From the NCBI GenBank assembly GCA_009711615.1, contig VENI01000001.1:1-64000 (forward strand): a stretch of 64,000 bases of DNA, read 5' to 3'. The notes below the pieces were generated by a model, which was not told the DNA's origin, made no database searches, and saw nothing but the letters and a program-made list of their open reading frames with translations. Origin of the DNA: Bacillota bacterium. GTDB lineage: Bacteria; Bacillota; Desulfotomaculia; Desulfotomaculales; Desulfohalotomaculaceae. Every line of letters starts with the position of its first letter. Positions within the stretch are counted from its first letter, which is position 1. The translations under genes were made by a program, and so were the position numbers. Positions 9,267-18,612 of this stretch are shown here, piece by piece.

Positions 9267-9487
9267 AGTTGAATTTTAGGTACAATTTTGCTAACTGGAA
9301 ATGGCTTTCCTTCCAGGGCATGTATTTTTTTCTGGAGCATATCAATGTGTTGCATTTCTTCGTCCCGTAAATTTATAAAAAATTGCCTTGCCATGGGATT
9401 TGATATTTTCATGGCCTGTTCATTGTAATATTTTTGATTATCCATTTTACTCATTAAAGCATCATATAAAAGATCAAGAGCATCCAA
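9263..9487 (-). CDS. Ferritin-like half-domain mini-protein
   Basis: A 74-residue, two-helix protein resembling half of a rubrerythrin/ferritin four-helix bundle: YYNEQAMKISNPMARQFF followed by an EExxH-type metal motif (DEEMQHIDMLQKKI). The canonical glutamate of the first helix is not obvious, so metal binding may need dimerisation or be partial. It is in tandem with another helical mini-protein (9501-9707) and sits between two FAD oxidoreductase paralogues. The role is unknown; peroxide or iron handling is an inference. Confidence 0.65.
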   Translation of the reverse strand: MDALDLLYDALMSKMDNQKYYNEQAMKISNPMARQFFINLRDEEMQHIDMLQKKIHALEGKPFPVSKIVPKIQL

Positions 9488-9500
9488 AAGGCAGCACCTC

Positions 9501-9707
9501 TTACTTAATATTGAATTTATTCATCTCTTGTTTAATTTTGGCCACCCTGGACCGGCTGGCCACCGCGAAATCCCCAAATAAAGCTGTTAGGTCTTTATCT
9601 CTAACCCTCTTAGACCAGTAAAAATATTTGGAAGTATATCTCTCTTCACGTTCTACTGCCAACTTAAAAGCGTTGTTCATTAGATCTTTTTGTGTTAGTC
9701 TTCGCAC
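9501..9707 (-). CDS. Helical mini-protein, apparent ligand-less relative of the ferritin-like half-domain
   Basis: A 68-residue, highly charged two-helix protein (AVEREERYTSKYFYWSKRV, then FGDFAVASRSRVAKIKQEM). It can be laid over the neighbouring 74-residue half-ferritin, with AVASR in the place of the EExxH motif, so metal ligands seem absent. The GTG start has AGGTGA six bases upstream. It precedes the half-ferritin gene by 13 bases in the same operon. The pairing suggests a heteromeric bundle (inference). Confidence 0.55.
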   Translation of the reverse strand: MRRLTQKDLMNNAFKLAVEREERYTSKYFYWSKRVRDKDLTALFGDFAVASRSRVAKIKQEMNKFNIK

Positions 9708-9837
9708 TTAGCATCACCTGTTGATATTGTTTGTGTAGTTATTATGTTTTATTAGTGTATATCACAATCTCTTTACGGATAATTCTATATGTTATGGATA
9801 AATTAAGCTCGAAAGTTAATTATCAGGTGGTGAGTTT

Positions 9838-10920
9838 ATGAAAGTGGCCGTCGTCGGTGCTGGAGTGGCTGGTTTAGCATCTGCCATTGAATTGGAACGA
9901 TTGGGAGTAAATCCAGACATATATGAACAACGGTATCATGCTGGGGACTTGGCACCCTTTTCTGCTACCATGCTGGACATTGGCTTGGCTTCGGTAGATA
10001 ACCAAATAAAACACCTCGAAAAAAACTATAACATAAAACTTAAGCCGCTTAATGAAATAAAAAATGTTGTAGTACATAGCCCAAAAAGCAAGTTTTCTAT
10101 ATCCGGAAAAATGGGCTCTTTTATAAAAATGGGCCAAGATAAAGAAAGCGTACAGCAGCAGTTTTTAAAAAATATCAAAACAAAAGTGATTTATAAAAAG
10201 TACATAGATTATCTTAAAATTAAAGATCAGTATGATTGGGTGATTTGGGCAGACGGTTCTATTAGTGTACCCATTGAATTAAATATTTTTGAACCTACTT
10301 TTCAAGGTTGGGTAAGGGGGGCGTTTTATACAGGCAGTTTTGAGCCAAACAGGGCTGATTTTTGGTTTGACCGTGAGTTTGCCAGGGAAGGTTTTGGCTG
10401 TTTAACCCCTTTTAATAATAAGTCTGCCAGTTTAATGCTACAAGTTAACGGTATCACTAGGCAAGAATTGCACGACTATTGGGATACTTTTGTGAACAAA
10501 ATTGGTTATAAAAGTATGGGTACTGGTTATTTTGAAACTGAATTTCAAACAGGAAGATTAAAAAAGCATGTGGTTGATAACACCCTGTTTGTAGGTTACG
10601 CTGGTGGGTTTGTAGAAGCTTTATGGACCCAAGGAGTATTGTTTTCTACAATCAGTGGTGCTGAAGCAGCCCGTAGTATTGTTAAGGGTGACAACTACGA
10701 AAAAAAGGTTAAACAGTTGGTAAAAACAAATCATAACATATATGATTTACGACAAAGATTAAGCAGACTGGATAATCAAGGTTTAGACATACTGATAAGA
10801 ATGCTAAAGGTTCCTGGGGTAAAGCAATTAGCCAGCACTGGTAACTACAGTGGTATAAAGTTAATATCAAGGTTAATCACCAGGATAATTGGAGAAGACA
10901 GCAAGGGGAATGATTATTAA
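9838..10920 (+). CDS. FAD-dependent oxidoreductase, paralogue of the 8011-9096 gene
   Basis: A 360-residue flavoprotein with GxGxxG motif VAVVGAGVAGLASAIELERLGV at the N-terminus and a second FAD-contact segment (NTLFVGYAGGFVEALWTQGVLF). It is collinear with the 8011-9096 product along its whole length, including the KLKPL region and the lysine-rich C-terminal third, so the two arose by duplication. The ATG follows AGGTGGTGAG. Its TAA overlaps the ATG of the next gene by one base, indicating translational coupling with a membrane protein. The substrate is unknown; a hydrophobic or membrane-linked one would fit the family. Confidence 0.75.
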   Translation: MKVAVVGAGVAGLASAIELERLGVNPDIYEQRYHAGDLAPFSATMLDIGLASVDNQIKHLEKNYNIKLKPLNEIKNVVVHSPKSKFSISGKMGSFIKMGQDKESVQQQFLKNIKTKVIYKKYIDYLKIKDQYDWVIWADGSISVPIELNIFEPTFQGWVRGAFYTGSFEPNRADFWFDREFAREGFGCLTPFNNKSASLMLQVNGITRQELHDYWDTFVNKIGYKSMGTGYFETEFQTGRLKKHVVDNTLFVGYAGGFVEALWTQGVLFSTISGAEAARSIVKGDNYEKKVKQLVKTNHNIYDLRQRLSRLDNQGLDILIRMLKVPGVKQLASTGNYSGIKLISRLITRIIGEDSKGNDY

Positions 10921-11372
10921 TGCCGGAATGGATTGCAGTTTTTATTTCCAGTTGGCTGATGTTTTTTATACTTGTGGACAAAAGCAGGTTAAAATATACC
11001 ATATTGGGCGGTATAACAGCTATGATATTACAATTGATTGTTGATACAGGTGCATCCGGGATAGGCTTGTATTCTGTTAAAAGTGGATATAAACTGGGTG
11101 GAGGTTCAGCTTTGTTTACCTTTGGTGCAGTGTTAACCATGGGAATATTATTTGTTCAGTACATACCCAAAAATCGCTGGCTTAAGGTTGCACATATTAT
11201 AGTAACAGCAACATTGTTTCTAGGTATGGAATATTTGCTGGTACAACGAAATTTAATCATTTATACCCATTGGGGAATGGGTCCCAGTTGGTTTACCAAC
11301 ATATTGGTGTTTATAACAATCACATGGGTGGCACAAACCATAGGGGTAACTAGTAAACAAGTTTCCTCATAA
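10920..11372 (+). CDS. Four-to-five-TM membrane protein (CBO0543-like)
   Basis: A 150-residue integral membrane protein with hydrophobic helices at about 4-20, 26-44, 60-80, 88-108 and 120-140. It resembles small Clostridial membrane proteins of the CBO0543 type (from memory), whose function is unknown. It is translationally coupled to the FAD oxidoreductase through a TAATG overlap, so the two products probably act together. Confidence 0.6.
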   Translation: MPEWIAVFISSWLMFFILVDKSRLKYTILGGITAMILQLIVDTGASGIGLYSVKSGYKLGGGSALFTFGAVLTMGILFVQYIPKNRWLKVAHIIVTATLFLGMEYLLVQRNLIIYTHWGMGPSWFTNILVFITITWVAQTIGVTSKQVSS

Positions 11373-11400
11373 TAAAAAGGCCTCGAAAGGCCTTTTTATT
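11371..11400. terminator. Bidirectional terminator
   Basis: A perfect 12-bp stem (AATAAAAAGGCC with its complement, loop TCGAAA) carries A and T tracts on either side. It ends the oxidoreductase/membrane-protein operon and faces sepF. Confidence 0.85.
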
Positions 11401-11455
11401 CCTATCAGAAAAAACTAGTTTTCAAACATATAACTAAGTAAGATGGTACAAGCAA

Positions 11456-11986
11456 CTAAGCTCCAACGGTTTTTAAGATTGAATTTATTTTTTCGCTGGA
11501 TGTTGTTTCCTCTGTCTTATCCTTTTCATCTGTGAACATTAGGTCAACAGCGCCTTCTATGGATACATTGGGAGGAGCAAACAGGAATATTCCGCTGCCA
11601 ACTCTGCTGGCGTTACCTTCAATGGCAAAAATAACACCACTCAAATAATCCAATACTCTTTGGGCCTGATCCAAACTAAGTTCTGTTAAATCCACCACGA
11701 CAGAATAATTTTCCCGCAACTGGTCGGCCACCTGGCGAACTGCATCAAACGATTTCAGGTGGCAAACCACCATTTTTGCACTATGTATATTATTCTTATT
11801 GGGTATAGCAACTAATTCACTACGTCGCTCTTCTTTTTTCTCCTGGCGTTTAGCCATTTTCTTCTCGTACCAGTTTAATTCTTCTTTTTCTTCATTTTTT
11901 ACAGCCGGTATTAAATTTTGAGGCTCGTCTTCCTCCACAACCTCAAACCCTAATACATTTAAGAATTTATCAAATACTTTAGCCAA
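11456..11986 (-). CDS. sepF: Cell division protein SepF
   Basis: A 176-residue FtsZ-interacting division protein that anchors and bundles the Z-ring. The amphipathic N-terminal membrane helix (MAKVFDKFLNVLGFEVVEE), a charged linker (30-60) and the conserved C-terminal beta-alpha core are visible: VVCHLKSFDAVRQVADQLRE, VVVDLTELSLDQAQRVLDYLSG and AIEGNASRVGSGIFLFAPPNV. The TTG start follows GGGGGAGA. Unlike many Firmicutes it stands alone here, outside a ylm/dcw cluster. Confidence 0.92.
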   Translation of the reverse strand: MAKVFDKFLNVLGFEVVEEDEPQNLIPAVKNEEKEELNWYEKKMAKRQEKKEERRSELVAIPNKNNIHSAKMVVCHLKSFDAVRQVADQLRENYSVVVDLTELSLDQAQRVLDYLSGVIFAIEGNASRVGSGIFLFAPPNVSIEGAVDLMFTDEKDKTEETTSSEKINSILKTVGA

Positions 11987-12119
11987 GGATAATCTCCCCC
12001 CTAGAATACAATTTATTTATATATTAGTAATAAAAATGACTTCGCTATATATAATCTAACAATTTTTGGTATAATTTGCAATACTTTTTTGTAGGTCCAA
12101 AGACCTAATTATAAGAATT

Positions 12120-13148
12120 TTATATATTTTCTACTATTAGTTTGGCAACTTTAATAGCCTGTTCAATATCTTGTCCGTCCACATCTTTATGTGTTACAAA
12201 ACGAACCAGTTGTGGTCCAAAAGTAACAGCACTAACTCCTCGCTTTTTCATTTCATTTACAAGTTCACTAGCATTCATATCGGTGGATGAAACATCCACC
12301 AACACTATATTAGTTTGCACCCGGTGTAACTCTACGTCCAGACCATTAATTTGAGCTAAACCCTCAGCTAGTCTCATGGCATTGGCATGATCTTCTGCCA
12401 GTCTATCAACCATATTCAGCGCTTCCAGCCCTGCCGCAGCCAGGATACCGGCTTGACGCATGCCTCCACCAAGGGCTTTGCGGTATTTTCTAGCTTTTTC
12501 TATAAATTTTTTACTTCCTGCCAGCATTGAACCCACTGGTGCACCAAGACCTTTTGAGAGAGAAAACATCACCGAATCACAGTATTGAGTGAATTCCTTT
12601 ACATCACAACGGGCAGCAGTGGAAGCATTAAATATTCTAGCACCATCCAAGTGTACAGAAAGGCCGTATTCATGTGCCAATTCATAGACATCTTTCATTT
12701 CCGCTGAGGTCATAACTGTTCCCCCACCCCGGTTAAAAGTGTTTTCCAAACAGAGTAGACGACTGTTAGGAAAATGGATATCGGTAGGTCTATAAGCCTG
12801 ACGCAGAATGTCAGTCGCATTTCTACCTAATAACCCGGAAACTGGTCTTAACTGTATACCAGCCAGCATAGCCGGTGCGCCTACCTCGTAATAAATGATG
12901 TGTGATTCTGCATCTAATATCACTTCATCACCACGTTCAGTATGGGCCAACAACGCCACTTGATTTCCCATGGTACCGCTGGGCATAAAAAGTGTTTCTT
13001 CCTTACCGATAATTTCAGCAGCTGTTTTTTCCAGTTTGTTTACAGTTGGGTCCTCTCCATATACATCATCGCCAACTTCAGCAGAAACCATAGCATCACG
13101 CATTTCAAGTGTGGGCTGGGTAACGGTATCACTACGCAGGTCAATCAT
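12120..13148 (-). CDS. ltaE: Low-specificity L-threonine aldolase
   Basis: A 342-residue fold-type I PLP enzyme splitting L-threonine/allo-threonine into glycine and acetaldehyde. The family N-terminus [13 protein letters not shown] is present. So are HxDGAR ([10 protein letters not shown]) and the PLP-lysine region [13 protein letters not shown]. Length is normal. AAGGAGTGA precedes the ATG. Monocistronic; the neighbours (sepF, PHP protein) are unrelated. Confidence 0.92.
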   Translation of the reverse strand: MIDLRSDTVTQPTLEMRDAMVSAEVGDDVYGEDPTVNKLEKTAAEIIGKEETLFMPSGTMGNQVALLAHTERGDEVILDAESHIIYYEVGAPAMLAGIQLRPVSGLLGRNATDILRQAYRPTDIHFPNSRLLCLENTFNRGGGTVMTSAEMKDVYELAHEYGLSVHLDGARIFNASTAARCDVKEFTQYCDSVMFSLSKGLGAPVGSMLAGSKKFIEKARKYRKALGGGMRQAGILAAAGLEALNMVDRLAEDHANAMRLAEGLAQINGLDVELHRVQTNIVLVDVSSTDMNASELVNEMKKRGVSAVTFGPQLVRFVTHKDVDGQDIEQAIKVAKLIVENI

Positions 13149-13256
13149 ATGTAATCACTCCTTGTTATCAATGGGACATAATAATATTATAACCATTATT
13201 GTCAATTAGCACCAAGGGATTATATTAGAGAAATTAGATCCAATAGAGAAAGCAGA

Positions 13257-13283
13257 TTAAGGGAGGGGTGTCCCCTCCCTTAA
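13257..13283 (-). terminator. Hairpin after the PHP gene
   Basis: Perfect 12-bp arms (TTAAGGGAGGGG and complement) with a 3-base loop lie directly after the stop of the PHP protein gene. The T run after the hairpin is weak. Confidence 0.6.
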
Positions 13284-13285
13284 CT

Positions 13286-14326
13286 TTATACAGTACGTAT
13301 ATAAATATGGTTTGTATATATCCAGGGTATTAAACACCTGCCACGTTTACGAAAAACTTCCATTCTATAAACTCCCGGTTTTTTCACAGGAATATTAATT
13401 ATCTTTTCGTTAGTCTGATAAATAGTCTTCCCATCCTTAATTATTCTGGCATGACTTCCTTTGGGAAGCCTGCTGGTAATTTTAATACCTTTATGCCATT
13501 TTAACTCATCACCCATGTGCCAACTCTTATCTTTATAAATTGCAGTAAACTTAAAGTTTTCAACTTTACCCGCTGTGTAGTTAAGCAGATAACTCCTTCC
13601 GTTTCGTAAAGCATCTAATACCATGTTACGATCTTCGATTTCATTACCAGTTAGTTGATTAGTTGTTAACACATGAGTACGCAACGTGCTGAACTGTTTT
13701 ACATAACTGCTGAGAATAGAAGGAAACCAACCAAGTTGTCTGCCCCCATGGGCATCCACCCCAGCAATAACAGGCACTCGCCTCTTTTGAGCCAACTTGT
13801 CCCAGCCTGATTTCACTTTTTCACAGGGTTCCTGAAGGCACCATGCTGGGTTGAAAATTGCCTTAATAAGGTTAACAAAGCTGGAGGCACGGTTTGTCCA
13901 CTGGGTAAAGTAATTCCACAACTCTATTCCAAAATGGTGGGATAAATTTTCCCATTCGTTCCAGCCCATACTCTGGGGTTGAAAATATTTATTTGCTCTA
14001 TGGTCAGGATGAGCCAAGAAACCAAAACCACCTTGCTGATTAATATTCTTAATGTAATCATTGGGCATCATTTTATTGTTTGGTAAATTTTTTACATCAT
14101 AGCATATAAAATGATTGGTGGGTGGTGAAATTTCCGCACCAATCAGCATTAGAACCCCATTAATATATCGCTCACCTTTTTTGTGCAGTTCTCCCAAGGT
14201 GTCATGATCATTGATCATCAAAAACTTAACACCTGCCTTAGCTGCCGCCCGAGATATTCCATCATAACAGGCAGAACCGTCTGAATAAGTGGAGTGCACA
14301 TGGATAACACCGGGGTAGTCAAACAT
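13286..14326 (-). CDS. PHP-domain metal-dependent phosphoesterase
   Basis: A 346-residue protein of the PHP superfamily. Metal-binding motifs appear in order: HVHSTYSDG (9-17), NDHDTLGE (about 40), the AHPDHR segment (about 107) and AGVDAHGG (about 188). The C-terminal ~120 residues form a beta-rich domain (ITSRLPKGSHARIIKDGKTIY). The substrate is unknown; a phosphodiester or nucleotide is typical of the family. RBS GAGGTG precedes the ATG. No signal peptide is seen. Confidence 0.8.
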   Translation of the reverse strand: MFDYPGVIHVHSTYSDGSACYDGISRAAAKAGVKFLMINDHDTLGELHKKGERYINGVLMLIGAEISPPTNHFICYDVKNLPNNKMMPNDYIKNINQQGGFGFLAHPDHRANKYFQPQSMGWNEWENLSHHFGIELWNYFTQWTNRASSFVNLIKAIFNPAWCLQEPCEKVKSGWDKLAQKRRVPVIAGVDAHGGRQLGWFPSILSSYVKQFSTLRTHVLTTNQLTGNEIEDRNMVLDALRNGRSYLLNYTAGKVENFKFTAIYKDKSWHMGDELKWHKGIKITSRLPKGSHARIIKDGKTIYQTNEKIINIPVKKPGVYRMEVFRKRGRCLIPWIYTNHIYIRTV

Positions 14327-14454
14327 AATTACACCTCGGCCTTCTATGTCAATTTCATTTTGCAGACTAAATCACAACTACTATTGTAACGTAAATTGAC
14401 CTAAGTTTTGAGATGTAATTTGTTACAGGATAATCAAATTATGTAAACAAGAAG

Positions 14455-15546
14455 TTACGGTTCATTATTTTTTATTTTCTCTTTCCTAAGTTGTAAAATG
14501 ACAAGTATCAAGAATGGTAGGATTACCTGGAAGGGAAGAGCATAAAATGGCCAAACCTTAACCGGCCACTTGGACATTTCGGTAAGATTATCATACACTA
14601 TGTAAGAAAGATTAGCCATCAGAATTGATACAGGTATAATAATTATCCTGTAGTCACTTAAATCAAAAACTTTGGTAACACCCTTAGCCACTGCCAATAT
14701 GCACAAACTAGTTTTTATAAACCCACCAACAACAAAGGTTACCCCTACCACTATTTCCAGTCGCTGCAAAAAATCACCAATATTCAGCTTTCTCACCGCA
14801 TTATGGGCCGGGAAATAGTAGTCTTGAGCTGCATCCACCCCTAAAACTAGTACTTCTGACAATGAAGTAATAAAAACTATAGCACCAGCAATTAACAGAC
14901 CGCCAGTAAAAACCCTGGAAATTGATTTAGTTCTAATAGACTGAAAGACAAATAAACATATAATTGCCTCGGCAAAGGGAAATGCCAATGTTGATATTGC
15001 ACTATTAAAAATTGGTTGAAAACCATTATAAAAAACCGGTCTGATGAAATCTAAATTCCACTCCTTACTTAAAAGTAACGGTGTTATAAAAGTTATGGTA
15101 ATCATTACAATTAAAAAAAGCTTTCCCAGACGCCCCATTAATTCAAGACCATCTTTTGTAGCCCATATACATACTAATATTAAGCAAGACAGTGGGGCAA
15201 TTATTGGGGTTTCCGGCAGTGTTACAGTAATTATAAACTCTGTAAAGGACCTTATCACCAATGCACCTAAATGTAAGAGAAACCAAATATATATGATACT
15301 AACTGCTTTTCCCATACCGCTACCCAAAACCAGCTTTAAAATATCGAAAAAATCCTTACCAGGAAAAGCTGATATCAGCCTAGCATAGACCATGAAAACA
15401 AAATATGCCATTAAAATTGAAACTAAAATGGCTATCCAAAAATCTTTCCCTGCTAATAGTCCACTGGTAAATATTAAGGCATCTCCTATAATGGCATACA
15501 CAATAAGGCTTATAGCCTGTTTTCCCGAAAGCACTTCTTTATTCAA
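14455..15546 (-). CDS. gerB: Spore germinant receptor B subunit (GerAB/AXP permease type)
   Basis: A 363-residue polytopic protein with about ten membrane helices, of the amino acid permease-like GerAB family. The first helices read LIVYAIIGDALIFTSGLLAG, as in spore permeases. In the inner spore membrane it forms the germinant-binding subunit with A and C subunits. It is last in the operon and overlaps the preceding small gene by 8 bases. Expression is expected in the forespore, but no clear sigma-G promoter could be asserted. Confidence 0.88.
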   Translation of the reverse strand: MNKEVLSGKQAISLIVYAIIGDALIFTSGLLAGKDFWIAILVSILMAYFVFMVYARLISAFPGKDFFDILKLVLGSGMGKAVSIIYIWFLLHLGALVIRSFTEFIITVTLPETPIIAPLSCLILVCIWATKDGLELMGRLGKLFLIVMITITFITPLLLSKEWNLDFIRPVFYNGFQPIFNSAISTLAFPFAEAIICLFVFQSIRTKSISRVFTGGLLIAGAIVFITSLSEVLVLGVDAAQDYYFPAHNAVRKLNIGDFLQRLEIVVGVTFVVGGFIKTSLCILAVAKGVTKVFDLSDYRIIIIPVSILMANLSYIVYDNLTEMSKWPVKVWPFYALPFQVILPFLILVILQLRKEKIKNNEP

Positions 15547-15763
15547 AAGCTTTTCCTCCCATCAATAATGACAGGCCCTGTTTAATCATGAGAGCAATAC
15601 TTGGTATGTCAGCCTCTGCAATCAGTAATATGCCAATAAACATAGATATAATAATAAATGTTATATACACACCAATTTCTTTAATTTGTTTCTTCTTATA
15701 TAACGGAATTATTTCTAATGTCGAAACAATTAATAAGAGTAAAAATAGTAAAATATAATACAT
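15539..15763 (-). CDS. Two-TM small protein of the germinant receptor operon (candidate D subunit)
   Basis: A 74-residue membrane protein with hydrophobic segments at about 2-20 and 30-50 (VYITFIIISMFIGILLIAEA), separated by a basic KKKQIKE loop. It lies between gerC (3-base gap) and gerB (8-base overlap), so it is translationally coupled to both. Size, topology and position resemble the D subunits described for some Bacillus germinant receptors; equivalence is an inference. Confidence 0.75.
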   Translation of the reverse strand: MYYILLFLLLLIVSTLEIIPLYKKKQIKEIGVYITFIIISMFIGILLIAEADIPSIALMIKQGLSLLMGGKAFE

Positions 15764-15766
15764 TAA

Positions 15767-16927
15767 CTAATCTCCCACTTCTATGTTTTTTCCAGCCAAC
15801 CCACTACCCCTGATATGAATACCAATATTAATTTTCACACCAATTTGAGGATAAATTTCATCCCAGTTAGATTCTATCTGTTTCCATAGGTCCGGCATTT
15901 CTCGCTCAATTGCCTGACCAAACCCAAAAGCATCACTACCATATGCCTGTGCCTTAGTAATGGTTACCTTTATTCTTTTTTTGATGTCTTTTTTAATTTC
16001 CCTTTCTATTTTGTTCTGAACATCTTTTTCCGAAGGTTTTATAGTTCCATCAAATTCAGCAATGGTAACGTCACTGTGAATGTCTACGTTCATAATAATT
16101 TCACCTTCATCAGTCAGAACAGGCTTCACATTAGTCTTACCTTCATATATTTCCAGGGTCGTATTTACATTTCTACCCTCTATGTTAATGGCCTCTTCCA
16201 CCAGTGCTCCACCTTTAATTTTATCCCTCAACCATAGTAGACTTCTGGTTTCATAACCATTAAACCACCCGACCTGTTTGGCACCCTTAAAAACAGCCGC
16301 CCCATGAATTTGAGGCACTTTTTTACCATTTTCCGGTTTCAGATTAACGGTTGCAGCAACTGCTGACTTTCCATTGGCAGATAGATCATTAATAAAATGA
16401 CGCAATTGAACACGGGGAAATTTTGAAATGGATTCGCCTGATTTAAAAGCATTTTCCAGCTGATATGATACTATCTTCCCCAATTCAACTTTACTCTCCA
16501 AAATTTCTCCAGCTGTTTTTTCTCTGGACACCAGGATATACATATCTGTTCTCACTTCTGCATCTCTTTTAACCCAATCTAAAACAGGGGCAATATTTTT
16601 TCGGGCAATTTCCTCACTGATAATAATTACCCTGGCATGGCTCCAATATAATTTTTTACCAGATACTTCAATAAAGTTTCTAACGGCCCCAAAAATTGTT
16701 CTCCCTTTAATTGTCATGGTTGTTGTAGATATTTGAGTTTCCTTTTGCTGCTGAGAGGGACTTATTAGTTCAACCGTAACAATATACTTACCGGTTTTGG
16801 GGTCCATGTCTACTGCCGCACCAGTTACTATGGCCAGGTCTTCTATCTCTCGATAATTCCAACATCCGACTGTAATTAGTAGGCTTATAACAACTATCAA
16901 AATAAGCATTAGTTTGTTCTTTTTCAT
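15767..16927 (-). CDS. gerC: Spore germinant receptor C subunit, lipoprotein (Ger(x)C family)
   Basis: A 386-residue lipoprotein. The signal peptide with lipobox LITVGC is visible (Cys22). It is followed by the family start WNYREIEDLAIVTGAAVDMDP, and later by HARVIIISEEIARK and the conserved C-terminal region. It is anchored to the outer face of the inner spore membrane and assembles with GerA and GerB. Nineteen bases separate it from gerA. Confidence 0.92.
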   Translation of the reverse strand: MKKNKLMLILIVVISLLITVGCWNYREIEDLAIVTGAAVDMDPKTGKYIVTVELISPSQQQKETQISTTTMTIKGRTIFGAVRNFIEVSGKKLYWSHARVIIISEEIARKNIAPVLDWVKRDAEVRTDMYILVSREKTAGEILESKVELGKIVSYQLENAFKSGESISKFPRVQLRHFINDLSANGKSAVAATVNLKPENGKKVPQIHGAAVFKGAKQVGWFNGYETRSLLWLRDKIKGGALVEEAINIEGRNVNTTLEIYEGKTNVKPVLTDEGEIIMNVDIHSDVTIAEFDGTIKPSEKDVQNKIEREIKKDIKKRIKVTITKAQAYGSDAFGFGQAIEREMPDLWKQIESNWDEIYPQIGVKINIGIHIRGSGLAGKNIEVGD

Positions 16928-16946
16928 ATAATGTTACCTCTTCCAA

Positions 16947-18446
16947 TCATCTTTGAACCGTTTTTCTCAACTTGTCTTTAGTGATAAGTTTGGGTCTGAG
17001 ATACATCATAAACCAAGGCACTCTTACCACGGTGTCCTTTAAGTCCTGCTTTTCCAGTGATCCTGCGGTTAACATATAAGGAACCCCAAAGGACCGCATT
17101 GACATTAAATGGATAAAAAGACCAATTATTGCAAATATGTACCCATACAACCCCAGCATTGATGATAATATTAAAAATGCTCCTCTTGCAACAATTATCG
17201 CCCCCATCATCTCTGCTATTAAATAGCTGGAGATGCCAGCTAAAGCTACAACAATTAACATCGGTGCGCTAATTAACTTGGCCGTTATAGCAGCTTCACC
17301 CAAAACCAATGCCCCTACAATACTAACGGTTTGTCCAATTGGAGTAGGCAAACGTACTCCTGCCTCCCTAAGAATTTCAAACACTGCCAACATCAGGATG
17401 GCTTCAATCACCGTGGGGAAAGGAACTCCTTCCCGGGAAGCTGAAATACTAAGCAGCAGTGGTGTTGGAATCATTTCCTGGTGGTAAGTAGTTAAAGACA
17501 GATATATACTGGGAACACTGATAGATAAAAAAAATCCCAAGTATCTCAACAATCTATTAATAGAGGCGAAAATAAATTCATTGTAATAATCTTCATTAAC
17601 CTGGAAATTTTCAACAAATAAGTAAGGAAGGGTTAATGCAAAGGGTGACCCATCAAAAATCACCGCAATCCTGCCCTCCAACAATCTACCCACCACTGTA
17701 TCGGGTCGTTCTGTGCTGCCGATAGTTTTAAAAGGTGATAGCGGTGAGTCCTTAATTAGTTCTTGTATATAACCGGAATCTAATATTCCGTCTATATTAA
17801 CTTCATCTAATCTTTTTTCCAGTTCTTCTAAAATTTTTTTATTGGTCAGTCCCTCCAAGTAGCAAATGCAGTATTTAGTTTTGGTTCTAGTACCTATTTG
17901 GTTGAACTTGAATTTTAAGTCCGATGATAATAAACGTCTTCTGATAAGAGTTAGGTTAATAATCAATGACTCATTAAAGCCCTCCCTGGGGCCCCTAACC
18001 ACCTTTTCAGTCTCCGGCTTTTCTATCTGCCTAACCATCCAACCCTTTGTTTCTATTATCACCGCTTCAGCATAACCATCCACCAAAAGAACTGTATCCC
18101 CATACAAAATTGATTCAATAATATTATTAATGTTTGATGTTTTTTTGATATTACCGGATAAAAGTACTTTGTTAATATAATAATCAATCATATTTTTCTG
18201 CTTAAAATCAGTAACAAATTCTTTATTCATTAACGGAGCCAATATATTCTCATTAATAATTTCTGTGTCAGCCATATCGTCAACATAGATAATGCAACAT
18301 TTTAATGAGTGGGTAGTGTTAAACTCCCTAAATATTACTATTTCATCACCAGCAAAGATTTCTTTAAATAATTTTATGTTTTTAACAAGAGATAAGCTAA
18401 GATTATCGCTATTACCAATCATTTTATCTTTAAGCTTCTTAAACAT
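16947..18446 (-). CDS. gerA: Spore germinant receptor A subunit (GerA family)
   Basis: A 499-residue membrane protein with a soluble N-terminal half (about 1-250, including the SDNLSLSLVKNIKLFKEIFAGDE segment and the RGPREGFNESL signature) and a C-terminal half with about five membrane helices (RLPTPIGQTVSIVGALVLGEAAITAKLIS is the diagnostic block, given here as key residues RLPTPIGQ and GEAA). It is the first gene of the operon and is preceded by a divergent DUF421 gene. The GerA complex triggers germination on nutrient binding. Confidence 0.92.
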   Translation of the reverse strand: MFKKLKDKMIGNSDNLSLSLVKNIKLFKEIFAGDEIVIFREFNTTHSLKCCIIYVDDMADTEIINENILAPLMNKEFVTDFKQKNMIDYYINKVLLSGNIKKTSNINNIIESILYGDTVLLVDGYAEAVIIETKGWMVRQIEKPETEKVVRGPREGFNESLIINLTLIRRRLLSSDLKFKFNQIGTRTKTKYCICYLEGLTNKKILEELEKRLDEVNIDGILDSGYIQELIKDSPLSPFKTIGSTERPDTVVGRLLEGRIAVIFDGSPFALTLPYLFVENFQVNEDYYNEFIFASINRLLRYLGFFLSISVPSIYLSLTTYHQEMIPTPLLLSISASREGVPFPTVIEAILMLAVFEILREAGVRLPTPIGQTVSIVGALVLGEAAITAKLISAPMLIVVALAGISSYLIAEMMGAIIVARGAFLILSSMLGLYGYIFAIIGLFIHLMSMRSFGVPYMLTAGSLEKQDLKDTVVRVPWFMMYLRPKLITKDKLRKTVQR

Positions 18447-18612
18447 AAGATCACTGCCTTATACCAAATTATTTAACTAATATTTCCGATTACAGTAATA
18501 TTATGTAATCTTACCTTTCCTAATAATTCTTATCCTATGAACAAAATTACCTTGTAGCACATATTAAATCCAACCCCTTCTAATACTACTTTAAAATGAA
18601 AGGGTGTTTTAT

